From Nipponacmea schrenckii (lineage: Eukaryota; Mollusca; Gastropoda; Lottiidae): 64,000 nt of DNA. Position 1 is the first letter of the stretch. Every line of letters starts with the position of its first letter. Of the stretch, positions 36,372 through 49,300 are shown one piece after another. The notes below the pieces were generated by a model. The model had not been told where the DNA came from. It ran no database searches and saw only the letters and a program-made list of their open reading frames with translations. Position numbers and translations under genes: made by a program. Location: contig CM060200.1 of the NCBI GenBank assembly GCA_030562195.1, positions 32,093,023 to 32,157,022 of the forward strand, read 5' to 3'.

Positions 36372-36700
36372 GGAGCCGCAGTGGCTTAGTGAGTTAGATA
36401 CTCTCCCGGTAACCTGGGGGTCTAGGGTTCAATCCAGGCAAAGGTCAAAATGACCTTTCGCTTTATCTTTGTCTTTGATGCTGGTTGGATGGGCTGACAT
36501 TGAAAAAAATGTCTAGTCATTCAGAAGGGACAATAATCTCTGTGTGCTGAGAATGTTAAAAATCCCTCGACAAAACAAGATTATGCAAATGACGCTGCCC
36601 TGACAAATTGTCCTCATTGCACCCTGCATGGCGTTGCCCATCTTCATTAGCCTATTAGGTGCAAAAGTGTAAGACTTTAAACTCCATTCATTATGTTTCA
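36372..36700 (+). mobile_element. tRNA-derived SINE
   Basis: The head ggagccgcagtggcttagtg carries an A-box-like GTGGCTTAGTGAGTTA, and gggttcaatcc at about 36,425 is a good B box for RNA polymerase III. The body includes caaaggtcaaaatgaccttt and ends aaactccattcatt. The head does not fold into a complete tRNA with intact acceptor stem by eye, so it is called a SINE and not a tRNA gene. Confidence 0.75.
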
Positions 36701-36998
36701 TATACTTTTACTATAAGACTACTGTGACTTTGTATTCTTTCCAAGAAATTTGGTGTTAGTAAACTGAAACTTATTTAATTGTAAATGATTACAAGTTAAA
36801 ATAGTAATTGCAATACATATTTACTTGGGGACTAAGGTTACTGTGACCAATGTGTTAAAGCTATTTTAACAATAACCTTGTGACCAATTTTCACAGAATT
36901 TTTTACTTTGAATTGTACTTTTTTTTCTTTTAGCATATAGATGGTTATTCAGTCCTGATATAAATCCAATATTGCTGGAAGAAAATTTCTATGAATGA

Positions 36999-38040
36999 AA
37001 TATAACCTTATGATAGCCATGCATTCAAAGAAGTATGGGAAAATCTTTGATTGAGTTTGGAAAAATAAATAAATAAATTGTATGTCAAATGCTTGTTGTA
37101 TTCAATGGTCATCAGCCCAACAATAGTGATAGTCAAAAGGCTCAACCGGTTCATTAGGCCATAGAAATTTTTTATTGATAGTCAAAAGGCTCAACAGGTC
37201 CATTAGGCCATAGAAAATTTATTCTCAAAAAATTAGAAGAAATCAGCAACTGGATCAACGTGTAGAAGGTATACCACCACTGAAGATGACCAAAAAATTG
37301 ATTCTTTTCATCAGTGGAATGACCTGATATCAAAATTACCAATAGAATCCATTAAATTAAGTAATTTCGAAACAGCGTTTTTCAATAATAACTTAGTATA
37401 ATTAAAAATATTTTAGTTATGACACCTGGTAAGTCCAGCTTATGACTGTTTACTCTTGTTGACTTAGTTTGAGATTTTGAAATTTTATGAGCATTCTAAG
37501 AGGTAGTATTCATTTCATAAGCCATGAGGTCGAATGATACTTTTTTTAAAACCCTCAAAAATTTCACAAAACTTTCCGTTTTAGTCCGCCCACATCACAG
37601 TATTTCTGATATAAAAATAAAAATAAAATAAAATTATTGAATTCAAGAAGCTGAAGACGATTGAATATTTGGAGGGTGCAAATCGATGCTTATAAATAAA
37701 CCAAGAACTAACGATCCGACCCGCAAAACGAAACACAATATCAAATATATTTTGCTCACAATGTTCCTGATACACATAAATAAAGGAGAAAATATCCCTT
37801 TAAAAGGAAGGTAACCACAAACCAACTTCGCTTTACACGTAAGGAAACTACTCTCTTGGACAATGGGTTTTCGATGAACCATCGGTTCTTCCCTGTCGTT
37901 CTTATTTCTCAGGAAAAGGGCACATAAAAACTGGATAATTTTTAAAAATCGTTAATGACACACACACAAATAAGAAGAAAAACAGAGAGAACGCTTTTGT
38001 CAAAACTCTTAGTCTAACAAGCGGTCTTATATTGTGATTT
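36999..38040. other. Inverted-repeat arm sequence, no gene recognised
   Basis: Short open frames are mirrored in the right arm, such as IRRNQQLDQRVEGIPPLKM near 37,226-37,320 and a 79-codon minus-strand frame at 37,643-37,882. Their conservation between arms is explained by recent copying, so it is not evidence of coding. No domain is recognised. Confidence 0.4.
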
Positions 38041-38044
38041 ATCA

Positions 38045-38330
38045 ATTTCCCATTGATTCAATACCGTGGATAAGGCTTCTCCATTTCTTGAAGATATTTA
38101 TAAACCTTTAAGCTATTTTACACCAATTCAAGACCGATACATTACCTTGGATATCGCTTGTCCTTCTTTTAGGGAAATTTTATGTAAAAATGAAGTATTC
38201 ATTTTCCATCAATTGAAGCACGATTCATTTACCTTCGACAAGGCTTGTCCATCTTTTGGAGGTATTTTACCTAAACTATGAATAATGTATTAATTCCCAT
38301 CATTTCAAGACCTATGCAATATCATCGGGA
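38045..38330 (+). repeat. Degenerate ~90-bp tandem repeat, about three units
   Basis: The phrases ataaggcttctccatttctt, atcgcttgtccttcttttag and acaaggcttgtccatctttt recur about 90 bp apart, each after a cattcacctt-like stretch. The array is mirrored at 45,050-45,330. A 71-codon frame across it is built from the repeat. Confidence 0.65.
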
Positions 38331-39154
38331 AAGATTGTCCGGCAACTGGAGTAATTTTCCACAAAACTTAAACGATCTGTGGTATGTTCATTTTCCATTG
38401 CATACTAATACATCGACTAAGACAAGTGTCTATCTGACGAATGTTTATTGTGCACAAAACATTAAGTTTATATAATGCATGGATTTAACATGCTATTTGT
38501 GAGGATATGTTGAAAATGTTCCGAAAATGATATGGTCATTTATGATACCGACTAGTACAAGAAGCTGGAGTCCAACAGTTTCAATCCGATGTTAACCTGA
38601 TTAATATCGTATATTTGCGTGTAAAGTGCGTAGTTTAGTTACTTATTTATAGGGCCTGCTAAAGTAAGAGTAGGCATAATTCACAATAACAAAATATTTT
38701 GAATGTAAATGACCTGCATGACAAAGTCCAAAGGGACAGCAAAGATACTCTGAGAAAATTTTGCTTCGATCAAAGATAAAAACAGAAAAGCATTCATTTC
38801 AAAGATTTTCTTTAATATTACTAGGAATTTTATATATTATACAAATTAGAAAACAGGAATAATAATATTGTCACCAAAAATTCTACTGTCTCTGTTGGCT
38901 TAGAACTGTGTTCACAAATTATCATTTGTAATAATTTCTTTATTAGGTAATTAATTAGGTCAATGCCTTTCTAACATTGAGCTCTTTTGAGATTCTATAG
39001 CACAGTCACAGAAGAGTTTTAGAAAAACTCCATTCATTTTGTTTCATTTTGATAGCACAGTCAGTCAGTTGCAGTTGTTATCCTTGTAAAATGTTGTTGC
39101 TTGGTTCTTACTTTAATTTTTTGTTCTGGAAAATAAAAATTTATTTAACTCAAT

Positions 39155-39400
39155 TAGGTAAATTGATCACAGTAATTTGGTCACAAAGTAAATTGATCAC
39201 AGCGATATGGTTCCAAATGTCATTTTGTCACAAGGTAAATTGAGCAAAAAGTTTTTTGATCACAATAATTGGTTACAAAAGTAATTGATAACAGTAATTT
39301 GGACAAAAGGTCAAAAAGGTAAGTTGATCAGAATTATTCGGTTATAAAATAAATTGATGACAGTTATTTGGTGACAAGGTTTTAAGTCACATAAATGTAC
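39155..39400 (+). repeat. Degenerate ~28-bp tandem repeat, core AAATTGATCACAGTAATTTGG
   Basis: About eight degenerate copies of a core near aaattgatcacagtaatttg. Mirrored at about 43,975-44,200 in the right arm. Confidence 0.75.
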
Positions 39401-39990
39401 CTATTTGCAGAGATAAGGATAATTAAAGTTTCAGTCAGAATAAGGTTACAAGACTCAAAGTCAGTGTCTACAAAATATATCAGGAACAACAAGCACATGG
39501 ACAGACAGCTAGGAAATTATTTTCATACCTTACTTAATATTTGTAAGGGTCTTGTGAGAATAAAATAACAAAAGTATGCACCTGTGATCAGTAAATGTCT
39601 AAATGACAATTTACTGTGATGATCAAATAATGTTGGCCAATGATAAATGAACTTTATGACCAAATTATCTGAATTTTTTATTTAGTAGCCAGAAAATACA
39701 GAATAACTTGCCTTTTGGCCATTTAACATGGACATAACTGAGTTTCTTTGTTGTTGAAGAAGCAAACAAACAATAATCACATATCATCTCACTAAACTAA
39801 TTTTCTCTCAACAACATATTGTTGTTTTGTTGATTCTCTTTGCCTGTAATAAAAACAATATGTTTAAAATTGGCAAAAACACCTTATGATGAAAGCATAA
39901 TGCTCATCAGGACAGCTCATCTGGTTTTATGGTAAAAGTATATCAATAAATAATATGCTTTAAAGGGCATGCTAGGCTATGTATTTATAG

Positions 39991-40136
39991 TATATTCTTC
40001 ACTGGAAATCACTTCGCTTTATCCTAAATCTGGAAGAAAATAATAATCCCATAACTATTGATCAACCCCAAAAATTGCGCCTGGATAACGGAGACAAGAA
40101 GAAAAGACAACGATATTCCTCGCTGATTCAAGAACT
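39991..40136 (+). pseudogene. Copy of the 146-nt exon of the unrecognised gene, left arm
   Basis: Open throughout, with the same acceptor (tatttatag) and donor (CT then GTAATT) as the exons at 43,170-43,315 and 51,798-51,943. It reads LHWKSLRFILNLEENNNP and RLDNGDKKKRQRYSSLIQE. The expected next exon near 40,440 is degenerate, so this copy is probably not part of a working gene. Confidence 0.5.
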
Positions 40137-41239
40137 GTAATTTCATAGATATGCAGTTTATTCTACCATTTCTGTCAGGTATGTTATTTTCATTTGATCA
40201 GCCACTTCTTTTTGGTTACCGTACTAAACAGTGAAATGTCTAAATAATAGACCATTTGAGAGTCCGTATGCTTTTAGCTAGGCCCATAGGTGGGGGCATT
40301 ATTGTGAGGAGGCAACAGGCCTGCTTTTTTTTTTAGCTTAGTAGAGCTAATCTGGCACAGGTTACTTACACTGAATCAACATATTGTTTTGTTCTCTGTT
40401 ACTTAGTCAAAAAGTAGCTGACCCTATTCCCAGCCTCTGATAGCTATTTAGACAGATATGGGTGGTGCAGAGTCAGGATTTTCCATACCTTTTAGGCCTA
40501 GTGCTTGCAGGTTTTAAACTAGTAAACATACCTCATATCTATGCACCAAGAAATATTTTTGAAAGATAGATATTCTTTTAGTTCCATTATTACCCACCTA
40601 CACCATCCATGTCAAAACTATGGTTGCGTCAAAGTTTATTAAAAAGAATTTAAATCACTCAGTCGCCATCTCAAATCGCACTGGCATCTAAACTTTGACA
40701 TCAAAAGGTAACATGATTGACACAATCGGACCATCATTTTGTAATTTAGTTTTTTGACCGGATAACATTGAAATTTTTGATGCACACACAATTTGAGCAA
40801 CTGAGCAATTGAAATACTTGAAAAAACATTTTTGACTAAACCACAGGTGTGACATGAATGTTGTAGGTATGGTTAAACTACAAAAACATCTTTCCAAATA
40901 TATTAAGGTTTGCTTTATTCAAAGTTTGTATATGCGTTTAAAAACCCTAGTGCCAAAAATCTGACTATTTTACTATAAGTGTCCATGTTGGATTTTATTT
41001 TCTGGACAGGACATAGTTATAAATTTAACTACATTGTCATCTTTTGACATTCCCGTATAGAATAATTTCATGGGTGTCAATGTGAGTATAGATTTAATTG
41101 GATCGAGATGAAACTTGCTTCAGACTAGTCAATTACAAGACCTATTTGTTGATATTAGATAAAAGTTTGTTTCAGTATCCAACTATTCATAGGCTATATT
41201 TAGACATGGATACTGTGTGACATGCTGTGATATGTCCAT

Positions 41240-43090
41240 CAATTTTTATACGCCCACATGGAAATGTGCACGTATATTGCCGTCGCCCCTGTCCGTCCGT
41301 CGGTCGGTCCGTCTACATTTGTTGTATCCACGATAGAGACTACAGTTTTTATCCGATATTAATGAAACTTGGTATACATGTATATATTGATGATATCTCG
41401 GTCAAGTTCTAAAATGGAAACTATCGCATGAACAGTTTTTGAGTTAATGCCCTTGACTTAGTAAAAACTCGACAAATTTGGGTTGTATCCACAATAGAGG
41501 CTACAGTTTTTATTCAATCTTAATGAAATTTGGTATACCTGTATATATTGATGATATCTCGGTCAAGTTCGAAAATGGAAATTATCGAATGAATGGTTTT
41601 TGAGTTATTGCCCTTGACTTAGTATAAACGCGTCAATGAAACTTGGTATACATGTATATATTGATAATATCTCGGTATAGTTCAAAAACAGAAATTATCG
41701 AATGAACGGATTTTGAGTTATTGCCCTTGACTTAGTAAAAACGCGTCAAATTTGGGTTGTATCCACGATAGAGGCTACAGTTTTTATCTGATCTTAATGA
41801 AACTTGGTATACATGTATATATTGATCAGATCTCAGTCAAGTTCGAAAATGGAAATATCGAATGAACAGATTTTGAGTTATTGCCCTTGACTTAGTAAAA
41901 ACGCGTCAAATTTGGGTTTATCCACGATAGAGGCTAAAGTGTTTATCCAATCTTAATGAAACTTGGTATGCATGTATGGAAATTATCGAATGAACAGACT
42001 TTTATACGCCCAAATGAATATGTGTACGTATATTGTCATTGCCCCTGTCCGTCGGTCTGTTGGTCATCAACATTTGTTGTAGACACTATAGAAGCTACAA
42101 TTTTCTATAGATTTTAATGAAACTTGGTATGAGCATTGGTATTGATAAGACGGCAGTCAAGTTCGATTTGGACGATTTTTTCGATAAACGGTTTTTGAGT
42201 TATTGCCCCTGCCTCTATATTTGTTGTAGACACAATAGAAGCTACAATTTTCAACGGATTTTAATAAAACTTGGTGTGAGTATTGGAATTGATAAGACTA
42301 CGGTCAAGTTCGAATTTGAAGATTTTTCGATGAACAGTTTTTTAGTTATTGCTCTTGACTTAGTAAGATTGCGTCAAAATTTTATTGTGGGTTCAATAGA
42401 AGCTATAATTTTCAATGGATTTTGATGAAACTTGGTGTGAGCATTGGAATTGATAAGACAACAGTCGAGTTTGAATTTGGCAATTTGTTTGATGAACAGT
42501 TTTTGAGTTATTGCCCTTGACGTAGTAAAATCTTGTCAAAATTTTAGTTTCGATGCAATAAATCCTCCAATTTTCAGAGGATTTCATGAAACTTGGTGTT
42601 AGCATTGGAATTGATTAGACCTCAGTCAAGTTTGAATTTGACAGTTTTTCAATGATTTGTTTTGAGTTATTGCCCTTGACTTCGTGAAATTGCGTCAAGA
42701 TTGTATTGTAGGTCCAATAAGAAGCTTTAATTTTCAAAAGATTTTGATGGAACTTTCAGGTTCCCAAGTATTTTTGTATGTAGTGGATATGAAATTAAGA
42801 TTAATATTTTCTCAGTGTGTTATCTGTACCAAATTTACTGATAACATTGTTTTGCACTATCAAATGCCTACAGACATCAAACTTTCCGAATCTCTTGCTA
42901 ATATTCCAAGACTTTTATTCTGTCTAATCTTGTGTTTCATATACTCATTGTGATCCTGAATTTTATTTATTTATCTTAAACACTATTTTGAGTTATTGCC
43001 CTTGACTTCGTGAAATTGCGTCAAGATTCTATTGTGGGTCCAATAAGAAGCTTTAATTTTCAAAAGATTTTGATGGAACTTGGTGTAAGC
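41240..43090 (+). repeat. GCCCAC-type modular repeat array in the spacer of the inverted repeat
   Basis: Two heads are visible, at 41,245 (ttatacgcccacatggaaat) and 42,001 (ttatacgcccaaatgaatat), each followed by units of about 150 bp with ttttgagttattgcccttga, gggttgtatccacgatagag and ttaatgaaacttggtataca. A copied left-arm fragment is embedded at 42,763-42,985. Confidence 0.85.
42763..42985 (+). repeat. Direct copy of left-arm sequence 35,677-35,906 inside the spacer array
   Basis: About 225 bp match 35,677-35,906 almost exactly, including the join between exon-flanking sequence and the left-arm-only LINE tail. Ragged junctions lie within modular repeat units on both sides. Confidence 0.85.
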
Positions 43091-43169
43091 ATCAGAATAG
43101 ATAAGACATAAGTCAAAAATAACATACCTGACAGAAATGGTAGAATAAACTGCATATCTGTGAAATTAC

Positions 43170-43315
43170 AGTTCTTGAATCAGCGAGGAATATCGTTGTC
43201 TTTTCTTCTTGTCTCCGTTATCCAGGCGCAATTTTGGGGGTTTATCAATAGTTATGGGATTATTGTTTTCTTCCAGATTTAGGATAAAGCGAAGTGATTT
43301 CCAGTGAAGAATATA
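43170..43315 (-). CDS. Second right-side copy of the 146-nt exon
   Basis: Same splice sites as the exon at 51,798-51,943 and open in the same frame, with only a few differences. Downstream (leftward) the sequence runs into the repeat-filled spacer and no partner exon is seen. It may be the start of a lost tandem copy of the gene. Confidence 0.4.
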
Positions 43316-46300
43316 CTATAAATACATAGCCTAGCATACCCTTTAAAGCATATTATTTATTGATATACTTTTACCATAAAAACAGATGAGCTGTCCTAAT
43401 GAGCATTATGCTTTCATCATAAGGTGTTTTTGCCAATTTTGAACATATTGTTTTTATTACAGGCAAAGAGAATCAACAAAACAACAATATGTTGTTGAGA
43501 GAAAATTAGTTTATTGAGATGATATGTTATTATTGTTTGTTTGCTTCTTCAACAACAAAGAGGTAAGTTTGGTTACTGACAAGAAATTCAGTCACATGGA
43601 TTGCTAAATTGCTCTAGTTATGTCCATGTTAAATGGCCAAAAGGCAAATTATTCTGTATTTTCTGGCTACTAAATAAAAAATTCAGATAATTTGGTCATA
43701 AAGTTAATTTATCATTGGCAAACATTATTTGATCATCACAGTAAATTGTCATTTAGACATTTACTGATCACAAGTGCATACTTTGTTATTTTATTCTCAC
43801 AAGACCCTTACAAATATTAAGTAAGGTATGAAAATAATTTCCTAGCTGTCTGTCCATGTGCTTGTTGTTTCTGATATATTTTGTAGACACTGACTTTGAG
43901 TCTTGTAACCTTATTCTGACTGAACCTTTAATTATCCTTATCTCTGCAAATAGGTACATTTATGTGACTTAAAACCTTGTCACCAAATAACTGTCATCAA
44001 TTTATTTTATAACCGAATAATTCTGATCAACTTACCTTTTGACCTTTTGTCCAAATTACTGTTATCAATTACTTTTGTAACCAATTATTGTGATCAACAA
44101 ACTTTTTGCTCAATTTACCTTGTGACAAAATGACATTTGTGACCATATCGCTGTGATCAATTTACTTTGTGACCAAATTACTGTGATCAAAAGAGTTAAA
44201 TAAATTTTTATTTTCCAGCAAAAAAAATTAAAGAAAGAACCAAGCAACAGCATTTTACAAGGATAACAACTGCAACTGACAGACTGTGCTATCAAAATGA
44301 AACAAAATGAATGGAGTTTTTCTAAAACTCTTCTGTGACTGTGCTATAGAATCTCAAAAGAGCTCAATGTTAGAAAGGCATTAACCTAATTGATTACCTA
44401 ATAAAGAAATTATGTCAAATTATGATTTGTGAACACAGTCCTAACCCTAGCCCTTGTAACAATCAAAAACATTATATTTGCTCCCTCTATCTTTATTTCA
44501 TATATAAATATATTTTTCACCCCAAAAACTGATACTTGTAAGGTACTTATTATAAAGTTCAGTCTCAAAGCAATTGACTCTTGTCAATACAATATACATA
44601 TTTATCAAAATCAAAAATGGAATAAATATCATAACCGTAAACATACCAGCAATGCCTCAAACCCGTTATTTAATATCAATTCGACTTTGTCATGCAGGTC
44701 ATTTAAATTAAAAATATTTTGTTATTGTGAATTATGCCTATTATGCACTTAACACGCAAATATACGATATTAATCAGGTTAACATCGGATTGAAACTGTT
44801 GGACTCCAGCTTCTTGTACTAGTCGGTATCATAAATGACCATCTCATTTTCGGAACATTTTCAACATATCCTCACAAATAGCATGTTAAATCCATGCATT
44901 ATATAAACTTAATGTTTTGTCTACAATAAACATTCGTCAGATAGACACTTGTCTTAGTCGATATATTAGTATGCAATGGAAAGTGAACATACCACAGATC
45001 GTTTAAGTTTTGTGGAAATTACTCCAGTAGCCGGACAATCCTTCCCGATGATAATGCATAGGTCTTGAAATGATGGGAATTAATACATTATTCATAGTTT
45101 AGGTAAAATACCTCCAAAAGATGGACAAGCCTTGTCGAAGGTAAATGAATCGTGCTTCAATTGATGGAAAATGAATACATCATTTTTACATAAAATTTCC
45201 CTAAAAGAAGGACAAGCGATATCCAAGGTAATGTATCGGTCTTGAATTGGTGTAAAATAGCTTAAAGGTTTATAAATATCTTCAAGAAATGGAGAAGCCT
45301 TATCCACGGTATTGAATCAATGGGAAATTGATAAATCACAATATAAGACCGCTTGTTAGACTAAGAGTTTTGACAACAGCGTTCTCTCTGTTTTTCTTCT
45401 TATTTGTGTGTGTGTCATTAACGATTTTTAAAAATTATCCAGTTTTTTGTGTGCCCTTTTCCTGAGAAATAAGAACAACAGGGAAGAACCGATGGTTTGT
45501 CATCGAAAACCCATTGTCCAAGAGAGTAGTTTCCTTACGTGTAAAGCGAAGTTGGTTTGTGGTTACCTACCTTTTAAAGGGATATTTTCTCCTTTATTTA
45601 TGTGTATTAGGAACATTGTTAGCAAAATATATTTGATATTGTGTTTCGTTTTGCGGGTCGGATCGTTAGTTCTTGGTTTATTTATAAGCATCGATTTGCA
45701 CCCTCCAAATATTCAATCGTCTTCAGCTCCTTGAATTCAATAATTTTATTTTATTTTTATTTTTATATCAGAAATACTGTGATGTGGGCGGACTAAAACG
45801 GAAAGTTTTGTGAAATTTTTGAGGGTTTTAAAAAAAGTATCATTCGACCTCATGGCTTATGAAATGAATACTACCTCTTAGAATGCTCATAAAATTTCAA
45901 AATCTCAAACTAAGTCAACAAGAGTTGACAACAGTCATAAGCTAGACTTACCAGGTGTCATAACTAAAATATTTTTAATTTATACTAAGTTATTATTGAA
46001 AAACGCTGTTTCGAAATTACTTAATTTAATGGATTCTGTTGGTAATTTTGATATCAGGTCATTCCACTAATGAAAAGACTCAATTCTTTGGTCATCTTCA
46101 GTGGTGGTATACCTTCTACTCGTTGATCCAGTTGCTGATTTCTTCTAATTTTTTGAGAATAAATTTTCTATGGCCTTATGGACCTATTGACTATCAATAA
46201 AAAATTTCTATGGCCTCATGAACCGGTTGAGCGTATTGACTATCACTGTTGTTGGGCTGATGACCACTGTTGTTGGGCTGATGACCATTGAATACAACAA

Positions 46301-46398
46301 GCATTTGATATACAATTTATTTATTTATTTTTCCAAACTCAATCAAAGATTTTCCCATACTTCTTTGAATGCATGGCTATCATAAGGTTATATTTCAT

Positions 46399-49300
46399 TC
46401 ATAGAAATTCTTCTTCCAGCAATATTGGATTTATATCAGGACTAAATAACCATCTATATGCTAAAAGAAAAAAAAGTACAATTCAAAGTAAAAAATTCTG
46501 TGAAAATTGGTCACAGTATATTGTTAAAATAGCTTTAACAGATTTGTCACAGTAACTTTAGTCCCCAAGTAAATATGTATTGCAATTACTATTTTAACTT
46601 GTAATCATTTACAATTAAATAAGTTTCAGTTTACTAACACCAAATTTCTTTGAAAGAATTCAAAGTCACAGTAGTCTTATAGTAAAAGTATATGAAACAT
46701 AATGAATGGAGTTTAAAGTCTTACACTTTTGCACCTAATAGGCTAATGAAGATGGGCAGCGCCATGCAGGGTCATTGGGGACAATTTGTCAAGGAGACAA
46801 GGAGAAAGCGAAAGGTCATTTTGATCTTTGCCTGGATTGAACCCTAGAACCCCAGGTTACCGAGAGAGCATCTCACTCACTAAGCCACTGCGGCTCCAAT
46901 AGTAAACATAAAACTTACCTTTATGTTATTTAAAGGTAAACAAACTATAACCAGTTAGCCTTCTCAATCAACTTTTTCATCTCAATAGAAGATACTGTTT
47001 AAGATTCTTTTTGCCTCTGATAAAAACAATCAAATTTTTTGATAAACAAACATGAAAGATACACCTATTTGTTAAGAACTTTTGCAAAAAAATGGATATT
47101 TAAGTAATTTGTTTTAGTCATTTTAAAGGATTTATAGGATGGTAAAGGTTTTCTTAACTTTCATGAGGTCACTATAGAAAAAGTGATAGGGATGTCATAA
47201 TACGCATAGTTTAAATCGAATAACAAGAACTACAGATGTCTGATTAAAAATTGGGATAGTGCAAAACAATGTTATCAGTAAATTTGGTACAGATAACACA
47301 CTGAGAAAATATTAATCTTAATTTCATATCCACTACATACAAAAATCCTTGGGAACCTGAAACCATCTTGCGCTTTGGTTTGCCAACTTGGTATTCTGAT
47401 AATCAACTAAGCCATCATCAGTTTTTTTTGCATAATATTCCTGATACTGAGAAAACAGAAAATATAAACGTCTGATAGGATATATTTAAAAAAATAAGAC
47501 AACATAATGCCCATTAGGAAAGTCAATTTTTGGAATAAACGATAACATTTCAGAATTTGCAAAGTCAAAAACATATAACCTTAAATCTTTCAATGTATAT
47601 TACCTTTATTCAATCTTTTATTAAAATGAAGTAAAAATATTCCCCAATAACATCTTTAAGAAGGTATCTCACACTGTCAGATCCAAATCGTTTCAAAGTC
47701 TCTATAAAATACAAAAAGAGGGAATATATTTATGATGCATGCCTATAGTTTCAGAAAAATAAGTAAACTTTCTCATTGTATTACATTTTTACTCAAAGGT
47801 ATTGACAAATTTGTACAAATTCATTGAAATTGAGTTATATTATTCTAATATTGGGCTTAAGAAATATTCATGCTTGCCTTTAGTATAGAAATGAATAAAC
47901 TTTGTCATTGTATTACATTTAATAAAAAAGTGTGCATGATACAACACACATAAAAAAATAAAATTTAAACAAAGTCTCTAATTTGCTAGCAAGAATCTTA
48001 TTTTTGCATGTTTTGGCCATGTCAAAGGTAACAATTAAAAAACTGATATTTGAAATATTGTGCTACAAGTCAAATTCATCTGACATCACATCAATATGTA
48101 AAGAGGCATACCGTACCAAGTTTAGTCATAAACAAGTTAATTTGTTTGACAGTTCATGACTGCTTGTAACAGCCAATGGCCATTCATCAATCAGGAATAT
48201 GGCATTAGATATTTCATTGAAGTCTGTAGTCAATGTAGGTAATACATGAGGTATGGTCATTAGTTGAGGACGGTTGGTTGATAGAAATTTTCTAGGGGGA
48301 ATCCATTGTTTGGGCACAGTTCCATCCTTGCCCTCTGTAGTAACAGGCCTGATTTTAAAAAAATCAATAGTCTTAATAAAGTCTGATTGTTTATTTTGTG
48401 TTATTGGTGATTTAGGTTGCTTACAATGAAGGTAGTCCTACTAGTTTCTGAGCCTTTAGTAGCTTTCAAACAATACCAAAGAGTGAAAATGCTTATATAT
48501 GGCATATACAATCATATTCCCCCTATACCATCTGGCTGACACCTACAGTGCGTCAAATATTTTTAAATAAATTTAAATTGCTCATTCGCCATTTCAAATA
48601 GCATGCAAATCCAGAATAAATCAACATTACAGGCTCAAGTGGTACACTTATAACAAAAGTACAAGGTGATTGTTGACACAACCACAGGTGTGCATGGATG
48701 GGGTAGGCGGGTAATAATCGCATGATGAACTACAAAATCATCCATATTCTAAATATATTAATGTTTGGTGGATTCGAAGTATTTAAATATCCGGTAGGCC
48801 TACCCTGCACCGACGGATGTGTTGGAAATCCCAAAATTTTTTGCCTGAGTTTTATCTGACCCTCCAGCAGACATGTCTGTCCAAAAAGCTGCACTGGGAA
48901 TAGGGTGCGTCTTTTCACAGCCGAAGACTACCGAAGATCCAAATTTTTATATCTAAATCATTTTTAACAGCTCTTTTGGGCAATTGTTTCATCATCTGAA
49001 GTCACATTAAAGACACTTTGATGTATCGTCTTTTCATAGCTGGTGCAAACCGGCGTCTATGCCGTCTGGCATACTATATGCAAGACAAATAAATACATGT
49101 AAGGGAGTACCATCAGAACATTTATTCACAAATAAATATAACAAAAATAACGAAACAAAGAATATCACAATAAACGATAAATAAGAGACATTAACGAGGA
49201 CGGGTTCTCACATTCACAGGGCGTTTTTTTTGACACGGTTTTTTGGCTACATTCTGAGCTATAGTCGGTACCTGGTACTTTCCATCTGATATTATAGTTT

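Larger units (their letters stand above)
34750..36998 (+). pseudogene. Truncated inverted copy of the unrecognised exon-bearing gene
   Basis: Mirror of the exon-like blocks on the right side. The piece at 34,750-34,921 is the 3' part of the exon at 48,126-48,348 and lacks its acceptor and first codons. Further pieces are 35,291-35,388, 35,588-35,694 (one extra A in an A run shifts its frame) and 36,934-36,998. The truncation falls exactly at the arm breakpoint, so this copy is derived and the right side is ancestral. Confidence 0.55.
34535..40194 (+). repeat. Giant inverted repeat, left arm
   Basis: The arm from 34,750 to 40,194 matches the reverse complement of 43,117-48,302 with scattered substitutions and small indels. 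The outer piece 34,535-34,745 matches the reverse complement of 52,252-52,464. Long open frames recur in mirror image, for example MDKASPFLEDIYK at 38,066 on plus and 45,307 on minus. The left arm has one extra LINE tail at about 35,787-36,016. Confidence 0.92.

Noticed and set aside
36380..36440. Possible tRNA gene
   Set aside because: A and B boxes are present, but the arms do not close into a full cloverleaf by eye and a conserved SINE body follows; called a SINE head.
45092..45307. 71-codon frame DKASPFLEDIYK in both arms
   Set aside because: Composed of a degenerate 90-bp tandem repeat; the open length follows from the repeat.
45447..45734. 95-codon plus-strand frame, mirrored at 37,643-37,882
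   Set aside because: Kept open in both arms, but the arms are recent copies, so this is one observation. Hydrophobic AT-rich composition and no start or splice context.
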